Assembly (NCBI GenBank): GCA_025093985.1
Contig: JACAAK010000021.1
Location: 62,001 to 126,000, forward strand
Direction: 5' to 3'
Length of the DNA: 64,000 nucleotides
DNA from: Calvatia gigantea
Lineage: Eukaryota > Basidiomycota > Agaricomycetes > Agaricales > Lycoperdaceae
Part shown: positions 43,056 through 55,455 of the stretch, one piece after another
Layout of the letters: each line of letters opens with the position of its first letter
Numbering within the stretch: position 1 is the first letter of the stretch
Notes under the pieces: generated by a model
Seen by the model: only the letters and a program-made list of their open reading frames with translations
The model's database searches: none
Told to the model about the DNA's origin: nothing
Translations under genes and position numbers: made by a program

Positions 43056-44483
43056 ATGGACCCATTCGATAATGATGACAATGATGATGCAGCCATGAGT
43101 GCTGCACCAGTGCTGATCACCACTGATCCTTCTGGGAGCTCCACTGACCATGAAATGTCAGTGGAGTTATTAGGCTATAGGGAGTATGCTCCCTCTGTAG
43201 CAGCCTTGGCAGATGATCAGGAATACCTTGCTGTGGACATCAACAGTGCTGCCAAATCCCTGCACAACCTGTCCCACTGGTTCAGGCAAGTGCACACTAT
43301 GCTGCTCAACACAGAATCTACCACAGTGGTTCTGGGTGCTGTACTTGTGTTTGTCCAGTCCCTGTTTAACAATGGTTGGTTGGATTGCTCTCCAACTGGT
43401 CAGTCCAACCCAAGTTGGCTTGGAGGTTATGTGTTGGCCAACATCACAGCTCACTATGCCTGTCCCCCTGCTTCTTGGGGGAGGGCTACTCCCCCACTAT
43501 GTGTTAGATGTGCTCCAGTCAGCTTATAGATAGAAATGGACTTATCACTGGTGGAGTTTTGGGTCAGGTGATATGTCATGTGATTGTTGGGCTTGTAGTT
43601 TGCCTGTGGATGCTTTGAGAGCCTTTAGTCTCTTACAGAGGTCCACAGGTGAGTAGAATAGTTTATTTTGTTAATTTAGTCTCTTATAGAGGTCCACAGT
43701 AATTGTGGATTATCTCCCTTTGTTCTTAATCAATAGACTTCATTTCACCGCTGTTAGGACCATCTCTTGTCCATCTATGCTCTGGTTTCAACACTATGGC
43801 CCTTGGGCTCTGGTGGTGATGATCAGGACATGGGAGGCTCGACACCTAAGTCAGGGAGACCGAAGCCAGCTAGAGCTCCTGAGTCTACTACTCCGTTTTA
43901 ACCCATCCACCCTGCTTGTTGCAAGAGGGACTTGGTCAAGTCGATTCGCAAGAATATGGAGGCAAAGTGAGTTACCTTGCAGAACAAGTGGAGGTCCTCA
44001 CAGATGCAGCCTGGTCCTGTGTGGCCTCTTAATATTACCAAGAAGTTGAAGATGGCTCCAGTATCATATGCCCAATCTGTCTCAACTTCTGGCAAGGGCA
44101 AGAAGGCCCAGGTTCCTGTGGTCACAGCTGTGCATGTGGCACAGTTATTTCCTGAGCTTAAGCCCAAACATGTCATCATGATAGTACAAGAGGCACAACC
44201 TGTAATGCAAGGCAAGTCCAAGCATCCTGATAATGTCATGGTTGGTCCCAACTTTTGGCAGCTGCTCATGACAGCCACAGTAGTCCCAGACAGCTCCCTC
44301 CACCCTCTTACTCACACCTTGGTTGAAACCATCAACCAGGGCCTTGTCCAGGCTCGAGTCCATTGTAGGATTGAGTCCATTTGATCAAGCACCAACAATA
44401 CTTAGTCAGTGCTCACCAACTTCACTCCCACCCCCAAGGATGTCACCATCATTGACGAGTGGGCCCATAAGGTAGTTGTAGAG
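43056..44483 (+). pseudogene. LINE-L ORF1, N-terminal part (Gag-like)
   Basis: Starts at ATG 43056 (MDPFDNDDND, acidic), continues to 43501 (SLHNLSHWFRQVHTML; PTGQSNPSWLGGYV), is broken by a solo LTR, and resumes at 43794 (GGDDQDMGGSTPKSGRPK) to Gypsy-2. Stops occur near 43900, 44382 and 44400. This protein coats the LINE RNA. It recurs as scraps at 28624, 42210 and 62217. Confidence 0.82.
43502..43793 (+). mobile_element. Solo copia family-A LTR, 292 bp, TSD CTATG
   Basis: TGTTAGATGTGC to GTTTCAACA, flanked by CTATG (43497-43501 and 43794-43798). It contains a 25-bp direct repeat (43624-43648 and 43675-43699, one mismatch). Confidence 0.93.
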
Positions 44484-44791
44484 TGTTACGACCTTAGTCT
44501 GATAAGACCTCAGGTTGCAGCTTAGGCTAAGTCTTGAGAGTGAGTAAGGGGAAAGAACCAGATGGTTAAGCGTACTGAATACAGGAGTATGTATGTACGC
44601 TTAAATACAGAAGGGAGCATCCAGTTGAATGGATGGAGATAACTACATGAAACATCCGATGACTATGGCATAGTAGTTATGAGTCAGAGCTTGAGGATCA
44701 CGCAGGCAGGAATAACTGAAACAGGTACACAGCTAGGAGGAAATGCAGACAAGTACGGAGCTGATACAAGAATAGACTATTGTTCACAACA
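44484..44791 (-). repeat. Gypsy-2 3' LTR
   Basis: 308 bp, TGTTACGACC to TTCACAACA on the plus strand. It keeps TGGTTAAGCGT (44563-44573), which pairs exactly with this element's PBS. Confidence 0.93.
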
Positions 44792-44816
44792 ATACCCCCC
44801 GGTCAGGCTTCATGTC

Positions 44817-45474
44817 TCAGGAAGCTTCATCAAAGTCTCCATTTACCACAGCAGCAGCGAGTGCCTTCTTGGTGGATGCAATAAGGAATTCTCCACTGTT
44901 GGATTTTGCGAAGAAGACTGGCAAGTGGCTGCAACCGTCTTGACGGATAGGGACTGGGACACTGTTGTAGGGGAACTCGGTGGTGGTGGAGCTCTCCCAG
45001 TAGTTCTTGACTATCAATTTCCAGTAGCGTTGGTCTTTCTCTTGTCCTGGTAGTACAGTGCGGAACCTTGTAGGGGGGAGAAAAACCGATGCGAGTTGCG
45101 GTGGGGTGATGGTTTTTATGAAGTGTCAGAAGACATTGACTTCTTTCTTCATGGAGACCATGACTTCTTCGTCCATGGGGGTATCGGCACGGGATGGTGG
45201 GGAGGGATTAACTGTGTCATGTAGTTCAGAGAGGGTGATGTGAATTCTGTCCACTAGGGTGTTGATGTCAGGATCTTCGTTTGTTTTGTCTCATCTGAGA
45301 AGTTTCATGGCTACATCTGTGAGTTCGAGGAAGATATTGGCGATGTCGAGGTAATTGAAGACCTCGAGGCCTAAGTTGATTCGGCTTTAGAGTCCTTGGA
45401 CTCAATCTCATTTGTTGGGGGTAAGGGTGGACAAGGGAGTTGATGGCAATGCAGTTGGATTGGGAGGCAGGCAT
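44817..45474 (-). pseudogene. Gypsy-2 ORF3, internally deleted
   Basis: ATG 45472-45474 lies 6 nt (ACAAAC) after the pol TAA (45481-45483), as in Gypsy-1. The N-terminus MPASQSNCIAIN is kept. A deletion after LVHPYP removes the central part and shifts the frame. The C-terminal module survives in another frame (EFPYNSVPVPIRQDG, FLIASTKKALAAAVVNGDF), ending at TGA 44817-44819. Confidence 0.75.
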
Positions 45475-45480
45475 GTTTGT

Positions 45481-48400
45481 TTAATTGCTTTGTCTGGGTT
45501 GCTTGTTCAATGCTTTTTTGTGTTTTCTACCCCCTCTTTTATGGGTATCCTCCGGATGCCTTTTCTGGTAATCCCTTATGGTGTCTTTCACATTTTCCAG
45601 GCTGGACTCCGCTGTCCATGTATCTTCCTCATTGCTATACCCCTTCCAGTGGACCAGGAATTGATATCCCCTTCCTCATATTTGTCATCCACGGATCTCC
45701 TCTACTTCATATTCTTCCTCATTGTTGATGATCACTGGGTCGGGCGGTGAAGGCAGCTTTTGACTCGGGAACTCTGCCTTGTGCACTGGTGACAGGAGCT
45801 GTTCATTGAATACATCATGGATGGCCCATCCATCCAGTAGTGACAGCCAATATGCTGCTTCTCCTATCTTTTCCTTAATAAGGAAAGGTCCATACTGTTT
45901 TTGGCCTAGCTTCTTTGATGATTGATTGGTATGGATATTGGTGTTCTCTAACCATACTTTATCTCCTGTTTGATACATGCTAGCATGGGTTCTGCTGCAG
46001 TCGTGTTGTTGTTTCATCTTTTTTTGGTATGTCTGTAGTGCTGATGAGGCATTGTCTCGGGCGCACTGTAGTTGTTCCAGGAATACTGTAATGGCAGGAT
46101 TGTTCGTTGTCAGCTCATTTTTGCCTTTCCATGGGTTCCTTCCATAGTTTAGGAAGAAAGGTGTCTCCTGTGTTCCTCCATGCTACTTGTCATTGTACTG
46201 GAACTCTGCGATGGGGAGCCACTCCGCCCAGTCATCTTGGTCATAGTTGCAGTACAGGCAGATGTAGGTCTCCACTTCTCTGTTGATACGTTCAGTTTGT
46301 CCATCCATTTGGGGATGATATGCCATTGATAGGTTTCGTTCAATACCAAGCCCCTTGAACAACTCCTTGGTGAATTCCAATGCGAATTGAGGTCCTCGGT
46401 CACTAAGTACTTTCCTCAGCAATCCATGTAGCTTCCATATTTCATCTCAGTATATCCTTGCAACATCCTTAGATGACACATCCGTGGTTGTTGCTGAGAG
46501 TTGTATCATTTTTGTGAAGCGGTCCACGACGACTAATATTGTGTCTTTTCCTTTCGATTCTGGCAGTGGCCCGATCATGTCAATGCTGATTTCTTCCCAA
46601 GGTCCATTTGGTATTGGAAGGGAATGTAGTGGCGATTTGAGTGGCATTGTTCTTGACTTGTTCTTTTGGCAGGCTTGGCATCCTCAGATATATCTTTTTA
46701 CATCCTTTCGTATTGATGGCCACCAATAGTCTCAGCTGATTAGTTCTGTCATCCTGTGCTGTCTTGGGTGTCCTGCATCTGGCATGTCATGGTACTGTAC
46801 TAGGATCTCTTCTCATAGCTTCTGGTCAGGTGGGACATATGCACTGTTTTGTTTGTAGATAACTCCATTATCTTCGGTGAGCTGTGATCCTTGCCTCTTT
46901 AGTTCGGTTAGGACTGTTGTTTCTCGTTGGGTTTGGCTTCGAATTTGTCTTAGGAAGTTTGGTTCAATGAATAATTCTGCTCATAAAAGTACCATGTTGT
47001 CAGTGCCTTCTGTCTGTAGCCAGCTTTCTCAGATCATAGTGACCAGTTTGTCTTCTTGTTCTTCTGGCATTTGGTGGATTTGGGATAGTAAATTGGCTTT
47101 TGTGTTTGTCTTTCCTGGCATGTGTCATAGTGTAAAGTCATAGTCTTGCAGCTGCAGATACCATCATGCTTGTCGTCCATTTAGTTTTTGTGGCTCTCGG
47201 TAGTACTTGAGGTTTTCATGGTCAGTCCAGATTTCAAATCGTTCTTTGGTGTCTAAAAGGTAGTGTCTCCATTCCTTCAAGGCGTGGACAATGGCTAGTA
47301 ATTCTTTGTTGTATATTTCATAGTTCTGTTCTGCTGGTGACAGGGTTCGTGACGTGAAGGCGATGGGGTGCCATTTGTCTTCTTGTAGTTGTGAAAGTAC
47401 TCCCCCTAGTGCATAGTCCGATGCATCGACTTCTACTCTGAACTGGCCATGTCTTTGTGGCAATGTCAGGACAGGTTCTTCAGTAATGTGTTTCTTGAGT
47501 TGGTTAAAGGAGTCCTGGTGCTCTTGTGTCCATTCCCATGTGGCTGTTCCTTTGAGTTTGTTTAAGGGCCCCATGATCATACTGAAGTTCTTAATGAAAC
47601 GATGATAGTAGTTTGCGAAGCCCAGGAACCTTTCTACCCCTTTGGTATTCTTGGGTTCAGGCCATTCCCGTACTGATTTTACTTTGTCCTTTTCCATTTC
47701 AATTCGCCCATGTCCCACCTGAACTCCTAGCATTGGGATTTTTTCTACATCAAAGATGCACTTGGTTTGCTTGAAGCATAGATTGTACTAGGCCACCCGT
47801 TCCAGAAACCATACTGTTCGTTCTTTTAGCTGCTCTTTAGTGTCCCCTGGGATGGCAAAGTTGTCCATGTAGTTTACGATGTCTCCATTTTGTAAAAGGT
47901 CGTGGAAGATGCTTGTCATCATTCTGGAGAATGTTCCTGGTGAGTTGCTTAGGCCAAAATACATGACCATCAGCTTGAAGAGTCCTTCATTGGTGAGGAA
48001 GGCAGCTTTCCATTCGTCTCCCTCTTTGATCCTGACATTGTTATATCCCCAGATGATATCCAACTTGTTGAAGTATTTTGCTTTTCCGAGCTTGTCAATT
48101 ACTTCTCCAATTCTTGGCAATGGTGTTTTGTCTTTGACTACTATGTTGTTTAGTTGTCTGTAGTCTTGGATCAGTCTTTTAGATCCATCTTTCTTTGGGA
48201 TGAAGAATGTCGGTGCTGTGTATGGAGATTTCAATGGTCGTATTCGCCCTAATTCTAGGTTTTCCTTGATAAATGACTTGAGCTCGTCCTGTTCTTTAAC
48301 CGTCATATTGTATGTTCCTGCACTTATTTCTTTCAGGGCATTTTCCATCAGGACTATCTCATGGTCCCATTCGGTTCGTTCTAGAAGCTTGTCGAATGTC

Positions 48401-49005
48401 GTTTTGTTGAATATGTAAGTGCATGAATGGTTGTACGTAGTCTGGTAGGTCTTCTGGTTTGGTTGGGTCTGGTTCATCTTCTTCTTCCCATAAGTCTTCC
48501 TTAGTGACTGTACTCCATATTCTTTCAGTGATAGGGATGTCCTGGTGGGGGAATTCGCAGTCTGGTGGGCATCAAGTGAACTTGATTTTTCCGTTGTTCC
48601 AATCTACTTCCGGGTTATGCTTGACTAGCCAATCATGTCCTAGGAAGACTTCTGCTCTGTCTTGTAGTTGTACGACTGAGGCTTCGATTCATTCTTTATG
48701 TCCCTGGATATCAATGTTGATTGTAGCAGTCTCTGTTACTCTTCCACCTTGGTTAGGCGTTCCATCTGCATTTAATACCAAAACTTGTTGTTCCAATTTC
48801 TGGGTAGGGAGTCCTTCTTCGTCTACCAGTTTTTTGCTGATGCTGCTGGTTGTACATCCTGAGTCTATGATGGTATTGATCATTATTTCCTTCTTGGCTG
48901 TTTGTATTTTTCCTTTTAGATTTAGTTCACGCTTTCTTCTCTGAGGAATCATGTAGAATTGGTCTGATATCCTAGATACAAGTTTTCTGACTCTCGAGGT
49001 AGCAC

Positions 49006-49008
<3 letters not shown>
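45481..49008 (-). pseudogene. pol: Gypsy-2 Pol with altered RT active site
   Basis: Protease TIIDSGCTTSSI (near 48850), RT FFIPKKDGSKRLIQDY (near 48190), active site YMDN (near 47860; second catalytic Asp to Asn), RNase H RVEVDASDYALGG (near 47420), integrase core (ISIDMIGPLPES, VLSDRGPQF, AYHPQMDGQTE), integrase C-terminal module (near 45950) and chromodomain remnants. Several stops. Cannot be an active RT as read. Confidence 0.9.
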
Positions 49009-50121
<1,113 letters not shown>

Positions 50122-50187
50122 ATACTAGCTCCTGGGTTGCTTCTGTTCAGGCCTGTTTCAGCCTACTCCTTGCAAGGTGAGGTGGGG

Positions 50188-50198
50188 ACGCTTAACCA
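50188..50198 (-). promoter_or_regulatory. Gypsy-2 putative self-priming PBS
   Basis: In element sense TGGTTAAGCGT. It pairs perfectly with 44563-44573 in the 3' LTR, but the 5' LTR copy (50280-50290) has a CG to TG change. Gypsy-1 has AT instead of GT at the end of the motif, with the matching change in its LTR. Confidence 0.6.
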
Positions 50199-50200
50199 AA

Positions 50201-50508
50201 TGTTACGACCTTAGTCTGATAAGACCTCAGGTTGCAGCTTAGGCTAAGTCTTGAGGGTGAGTAAGGGGAAAGAACCAGATGGTTAAGTGTACTGAATACA
50301 GGAGTATGTATATATGCTTAAATACAGAAGGGAGCATCCAGTTGAATGGATGGAGATAACTACATGAAACGTCTGATGACTATGGCATAGTAGTTATGAG
50401 TCAGAGCTTGAGGATCGCGCAGGCAGGAATAACTGAAACAGGTACACGGCTAGGAGGAAATGCAGACAAGTACGGAGCTGATACAAGAATAGACTATTGT
50501 TCACAATA
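50201..50508 (-). repeat. Gypsy-2 5' LTR
   Basis: 308 bp. The terminal dinucleotide is TA where the partner LTR has CA, so there is a mutation at the integration end. Confidence 0.92.
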
Positions 50509-50608
50509 CAGAGGGCATCAAGCTCCAGTTCCACATTCCCAACTCCATGTCTTACATTAGGGTCATCAATGTTCCCTTCATCAACAAGCAAGGCCATAAG
50601 GCCATGAC
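50509..50608 (+). pseudogene. LINE-L ORF1, 100-bp piece between Gypsy-2 and Gypsy-3
   Basis: Encodes GIKLQFHIPNSMSYIRVIN and FINKQGHKAMT in the ORF1 frame. Two gypsy elements landed within 100 bp of each other in this gene. Confidence 0.8.
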
Positions 50609-50917
50609 TGTTATGACCTTAGTCGGTTTAGACCTCAGGTTGCAGCTCTGGCTAAGTCTTGAGGGCGAGTAAGGGAAAGAGAACAAAAGGTGGTTAAGCG
50701 TACTGAATACAATAGGGTGTATGTACGCTTAAATACGGAAGGGAGCATCCAGTTGAATGGATGGAGTAACTACATGAAACGTCCGGTCAAGGCATGGTAG
50801 TTGGTACGAGTCATATCTTTCGGAGAACACTGGACTAGAATAACCAAAACAGGCACGCAGATAGTTAGGAATGTAGAATGGCACGGAACGCGTTATGATC
50901 GGTGGAAACTCATAACA
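50609..50917 (-). repeat. Gypsy-3 3' LTR
   Basis: 309 bp, plus-strand TGTTATGACC to CTCATAACA. The polypurine tract lies at about 50919-50926 (CCCCCCG on plus). Confidence 0.95.
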
Positions 50918-50935
50918 ATACCCCCCGATTAGACT

Positions 50936-51922
50936 TCATGCCTCAGGAAGTTCGTCAAACTCTCCATTGACTACGGCGGCAGCAAGGGCTTTCTTGGTGG
51001 CTCCGATGAGGTACTTCCCTTCGTTGGAGCATGCGAAGAAGACGGGCAAGTGGCTGTGGCCATCTTGACGGATAGGGACTGGGACTCCGTTGAAGGGGAA
51101 CTCAGTGACAGTTGAGTTGTCCCAGTAACTCTTGACTATCGCTTTCCAATAATGTTGGTCCTTTTCTTGGCCTGGTAGTACACTGTGGAATCTTGCTGGT
51201 GGGAGAAAAACTGATACAATCTGCGGTGGGGTGATGGTCTTTATGAATCATTGGAGTGCGTTGACTTCCTCCTTCATTGAGACGGTGGTTTCTTCGTCCA
51301 TGGGCGTGTCTGCTCGTTTGGCTGGTGGGGAACGGATGGTGGTGTGTAGGTCGGTGAGAGTGATTCCGATGCGTGTAACAAGTTGATCAATGTCTGGATC
51401 TTCTGTGGTTTTGTCACATCCTAGTAGGTTCATAGCGACATCTGCGAGTTCCAAAAAGATGTCGGTGATATTGAGGTGGTTGAATACCTCTAGAGCGAGG
51501 TCAACGCGACTCTGAAGACTGTGGACCCGGTTTTGTTCACTGGGTATAAGGGTGGATAATTCTAATGCGCAGAAGATGGTGGGGATATGCTGGCTTGTGG
51601 AGGATGATGCGTTGGTGAACCCGGCGTACATGTCTGCGAAGGTAATGCAAGCGGTGGCGAGAGTGATGTGGCGGTTTACCGCGAGTCGTTTGTTTTGGGC
51701 TGTGATTGTTTCTACTTTGTTGTTTGTGGCTTTGTTGACATCCTTGAGGAGGGTCTCAAGGAGTCCTTGTGCTGGGGACGGGGTGGTTGCAAGGTTGTAG
51801 TGGGTACCTTGGGGTGCGGGTGTGTGGCTATTGCCTGGCTTCGGGAGGGGGACTGAGGAGATCGTGGTCGGGTTGGGGTGGACGAGGGAGTTGATAGAGA
51901 TGCAGTTGGCTTGGGAGGACAT
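50936..51922 (-). pseudogene. Gypsy-3 ORF3: unknown protein downstream of pol, one stop
   Basis: A 329-codon frame from ATG 51920-51922 to TGA 50936-50938, broken only by TGA at 51248-51250. The ATG is 6 nt (CCAAAC) after the pol TAG (51929-51931) and in the pol frame. The protein has a polar N-terminus (MSSQANCISINSLVHPNP), a helical middle rich in Ala/Thr/Leu (residues ~60-180), a Pro/Thr linker, then a conserved C-terminal module: YWKAIVKSYWDNS, TEFPFNGVPVPIRQDGHSHL, LIGATKKALAAAVVNGEF. Gypsy-1 and Gypsy-2 keep the same module, which suggests selection on the protein. There is no signal peptide or transmembrane segment, so it is unlike Env. No family recognised. Confidence 0.8.
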
Positions 51923-51928
51923 GTTTGG

Positions 51929-54900
51929 CTAGTATCTTTGTCTGGGGGTTGACTTGGCTGATGTTTTTCTGGATTTCTTGCCCCCCTTCTTATAGGTATC
52001 CTCCGGATGCCTTTTGTGGTACTCCGCTATCGCATCTCAGGTGTTTTGCAAGTTTGACTCTGCTGTCCACGTATCTTCTTCGTTGCTGTATCCTTTCCAG
52101 TGTATAAGGAATTGATATCCCCTTCCTCTTCATCGTTTTCCTTGGACTTCTTCTACTTCGTATTCTTCTTCATTGTTGATGATCATTGGTTTGGGCGCTG
52201 GTGTTTCTTTCTGGATGTGGAATGATGTTTTCTATGCCGGGGTTAGCAGCTGTTCATTGAATACATTGTGGATGGCCCATCCTTCTGGTATCGCCAGCCG
52301 ATATGCCGCTTCCCCTATTTTTTCCTTAATCCGGAAAGGCCCATACCTTTTTTGGCCTAGCTTCTTTGATGACTGATTGGTATGGATGTTGGTGTTTTCT
52401 AACCATACTTCATTGTTGATCTGGTATGTCCTCGTGTTCATCTTGCTGTTGTCATATGTCCGTTTCATCTTTTCTTGATATGATCATAGTGCGGAAGTGG
52501 TGTTGTTTCTTGCATTTTGGAGTTGTTTTAGGAACTCCATACTGCTAGTGTTGTTCGTCGTTCCGTTTTCTTTTCCTTTCCAGGGGTGTCTTCCGTAGTT
52601 TAGGTAGAATGGTGTCATCTGAGTGCCGGTGTGCTTCTTGTCGTTGTATTGGAATTCGGCCATGGGTAGCCATTTCGCCCAGTCGTTTTGGTCGTAGTTG
52701 CAGTATATCCTCAGGTATGTTTCGACTTCTCTGTTAATTCTTTCTGTTTGTCCGTCGGTCTGTGGGTGATAGGCCATTGACAGGTTTCGTTCTATCCCTA
52801 GTCCTTTGAACAGTTCACCGGTGAATTCGGACACAAACTGTGGTCCTCGGTCACTAAGGACTTTCCTCGGTATTCCGTGTAGCTTCCATATTTCGTCGTG
52901 GTAGTGCTGTGCTAGTTCTTTTGAGGAAACATCCGTCCTTGTCGCTATGAGTCGTATCATTTTTGAGAACCGGTCGACAATGACTAGGATAGCGTCCTTT
53001 CCTTCTGATTCGGGCAGCGGCCCAATGAGGTCGATGCTCACTTCTTCCCATGGACCGTTGGGGATAGGGAGCGGGTGCAGAGGTGTCTTGCGTGGCTTAT
53101 TTCATTGGCAACTCTGGCATCCTCTGATGTACTTTTGAACGTCCGTTCGGATTGCCAGCCACCAGTAATCTCTGGTCACCAACTCGATCATTCGGTGTTG
53201 TCCCAGGTGCCCTGCATCAGGGGTGTCGTGGTATTGGTGTAGTATTTCTTCTCTGAGTGCCGGTTTGGGTGGTATATACATGCTGGCATTTTTGTAGATT
53301 ATTCCATCGTGTTCGGTGATGTCAGGGTCTTGGTTGCGTATTTTTTGGATGATGGCCATTTCTCGTCCTTTGTTCGTCTTGATTCGTTCCTTGAGGGTGG
53401 GTTCCATAAATAGTTCGGCGCGGAGTAAGATGGTTCCTTCTGATGGTTCGTCATCTTTTTCGTTTGTTAGCCAAGTGTCTCGGATCATGGTGACTAGTTT
53501 CTCTTCTTCCTGTTCTGGCTCTTGGTAGATTCTGGAGAGGAGGTCCGCTTTTGTATTTGTTTTTCCCGGTATGTGGCACAGTGTGAAGTCGTAGTCTTGT
53601 AACCATAGGTACCATCTCGCTTGTCGGCCATTTAGTTTTTGGGGTTCCCTGTAGTATTTCAGGTTTTCATGGTCGGTCCAGATTTCGAATTTCTCTTCTG
53701 CATCTAGTAGGTAGTGTCGCCATTCCTTTAGTGCATGCATAATGGCCAATAGTTCTTTGTCGTAGATTTCATAATTTCGTTCTGCTGGTGATAGTGTGCG
53801 GGACGTGAATGCGATTGGGTGCCATTTCAAATTTTGTTCTTGTGAGAGTACTCCCCCTAGTGCGTAGTTCAATGCGTCGACTTCTACCCGGAATTGACCT
53901 TTTCTCTGGGGTAGTGTTAGGGTGGGTTCCTCTGTGATTCGTTGCTTTAGTTCGTCAAATGCAGATTGTTGTTCTTCTTTCCATTCCCACTCCTCTGATC
54001 CTTTTAGTTTGTTCAATGGGGCTGCTATCTTGCTGAAGTTTTTTATAAATCGGTGGTAGTAGTTGGCAAAACCAAGGAATCTTTCTATTCCTTTCTTGTT
54101 GTGTGGTTGGGGCCATTCTCGTACTGATTTTACTTTTTCGGCCTCCATTTCAATGCGTCCATGTCCTACTGTTACTCCTAGCATTGGGATTTCTTCGGCG
54201 TCGAAGATGCATTTGGATCGTTTGAAGCACAGGTTGTGTTCAGCTGCTCTTTCTAGGAATCGGATTGTTTGTTCTCGTAATTGCTCTTTGGTGTCTCCCG
54301 GAATTGCGAAGTTGTCCATATAGTTTACTATATCTCCGTCGTGTAACAAGTCTCGGAAGATGCTCGCCATCATTCTTGAGAACGTTCCCGGTGAATTACT
54401 AAGACCGAAGAACATTACTGTAGGTTCGAATAGCCCTTCGTTGGTTAGGAAGGCTGCTTTCCACTCGTCTCCTTCTTTGATTCGGATGTTGTTGTAGCCC
54501 CAAATGATGTCCAGTTTGTTGAAATATTTGGCTTTTTCTAATTTGTCAATGACCTCTCCGATCCGAGGCAGCAGTGTTTTATCCTTGATGACTACATTAT
54601 TCAATCGTCAGTAATCTTGAATGAGTCGTTTTGAGCCATCCTTTTTTGGGATGAAAAAGGTGGGCGCAGCGTATGGTGATTTCGATGGTCGTATTCGTCC
54701 TGATTCGAGGTTTTCTTTAACAAATATCTTGAGCTCGTCTTGTTCCTTGATCGTCATGTTGTAAGTTCCCGCATTGATTTCCTTGGGTGTGTCTTCTGTT
54801 AGGATTATCTCATGGTCCCATTCTGTTCGTTCGGGTAGCTTGTCGAATGTAGTTTTGTTGAATAAATGTGTGAATGGTCGTACGTAGTCCGGTAGGTCTG

Positions 54901-55455
54901 ATGGTTCGGTGGGGTCGGGCTCTTCTTCCTCTTCCCATATGTCCTCGGTGGTGGCCATGCTTTGGATTTTGTCTGTCAACTGGATGCTTTGGTGTGGGAC
55001 TTTGCAGTCCTTTGGACATTGATTGAACTTTATTTCTCCTGTTCGCCAGTTTACTTCCGGGTTGTGTTTGATGAGCCAGTCATGTCCTAGGAATACTTCT
55101 GCTCTGTCTTGGAGTTGTATGACTGACACTTCGATTGTTTCTTTGTGTCCTTCGATTTCCATCTGTATAGTTGCCTTTTCTGTGACCTTTCCCCCTTGGT
55201 TTGTCGTGCCGTCTGCGTTAAGTACCGTGATTTCTTGTCCTAATTTTTCTGTGGGGATTTTTTCTTCGTCTACCAGTCTTTTGCTGATGCTGCTGGTGGT
55301 GCATCCCGAGTCGACTATAGTGTTTACTGTTATCCTTTTCGTTGGGGTTTGGATTTTCCCTTTTAGGTTTAGTTCGCACTTTCGTTTCTGAGGAATCGTG
55401 TAATATTCTTCTGATATCCTAGATACAAGTTTCTTGACTCTCGAGGTAGCGCCTA
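51929..55455 (-). pseudogene. pol: Gypsy-3 Pol: protease to chromodomain, best-preserved copy
   Basis: Protease (TIVDSGCTTSSI, near 55310), RT with FFIPKKDGSKRLIQDY (near 54640), active site YMDN (near 54310; catalytic Asp to Asn), RNase H (FRVEVDALNYALGG, near 53880), integrase zinc domain (HQYHDTPDAGH...CQSC, near 53220-53110), core (MSIDLIGPLPES, VLSDRGPQFVSEF, AYHPQTDGQTERIN) and a chromodomain (HWKGYSNEEDTW, near 52090). Stops at 54605-54607, 53102-53104 and about 52481-52483 all sit at probable Arg codons (TGA), plus two in the chromodomain. Ends at TAG 51929-51931. Confidence 0.92.

Noticed and set aside
50936..51922. ORF3 as an envelope gene
   Set aside because: No hydrophobic signal peptide, transmembrane helix or glycosylation-rich ectodomain pattern is visible.
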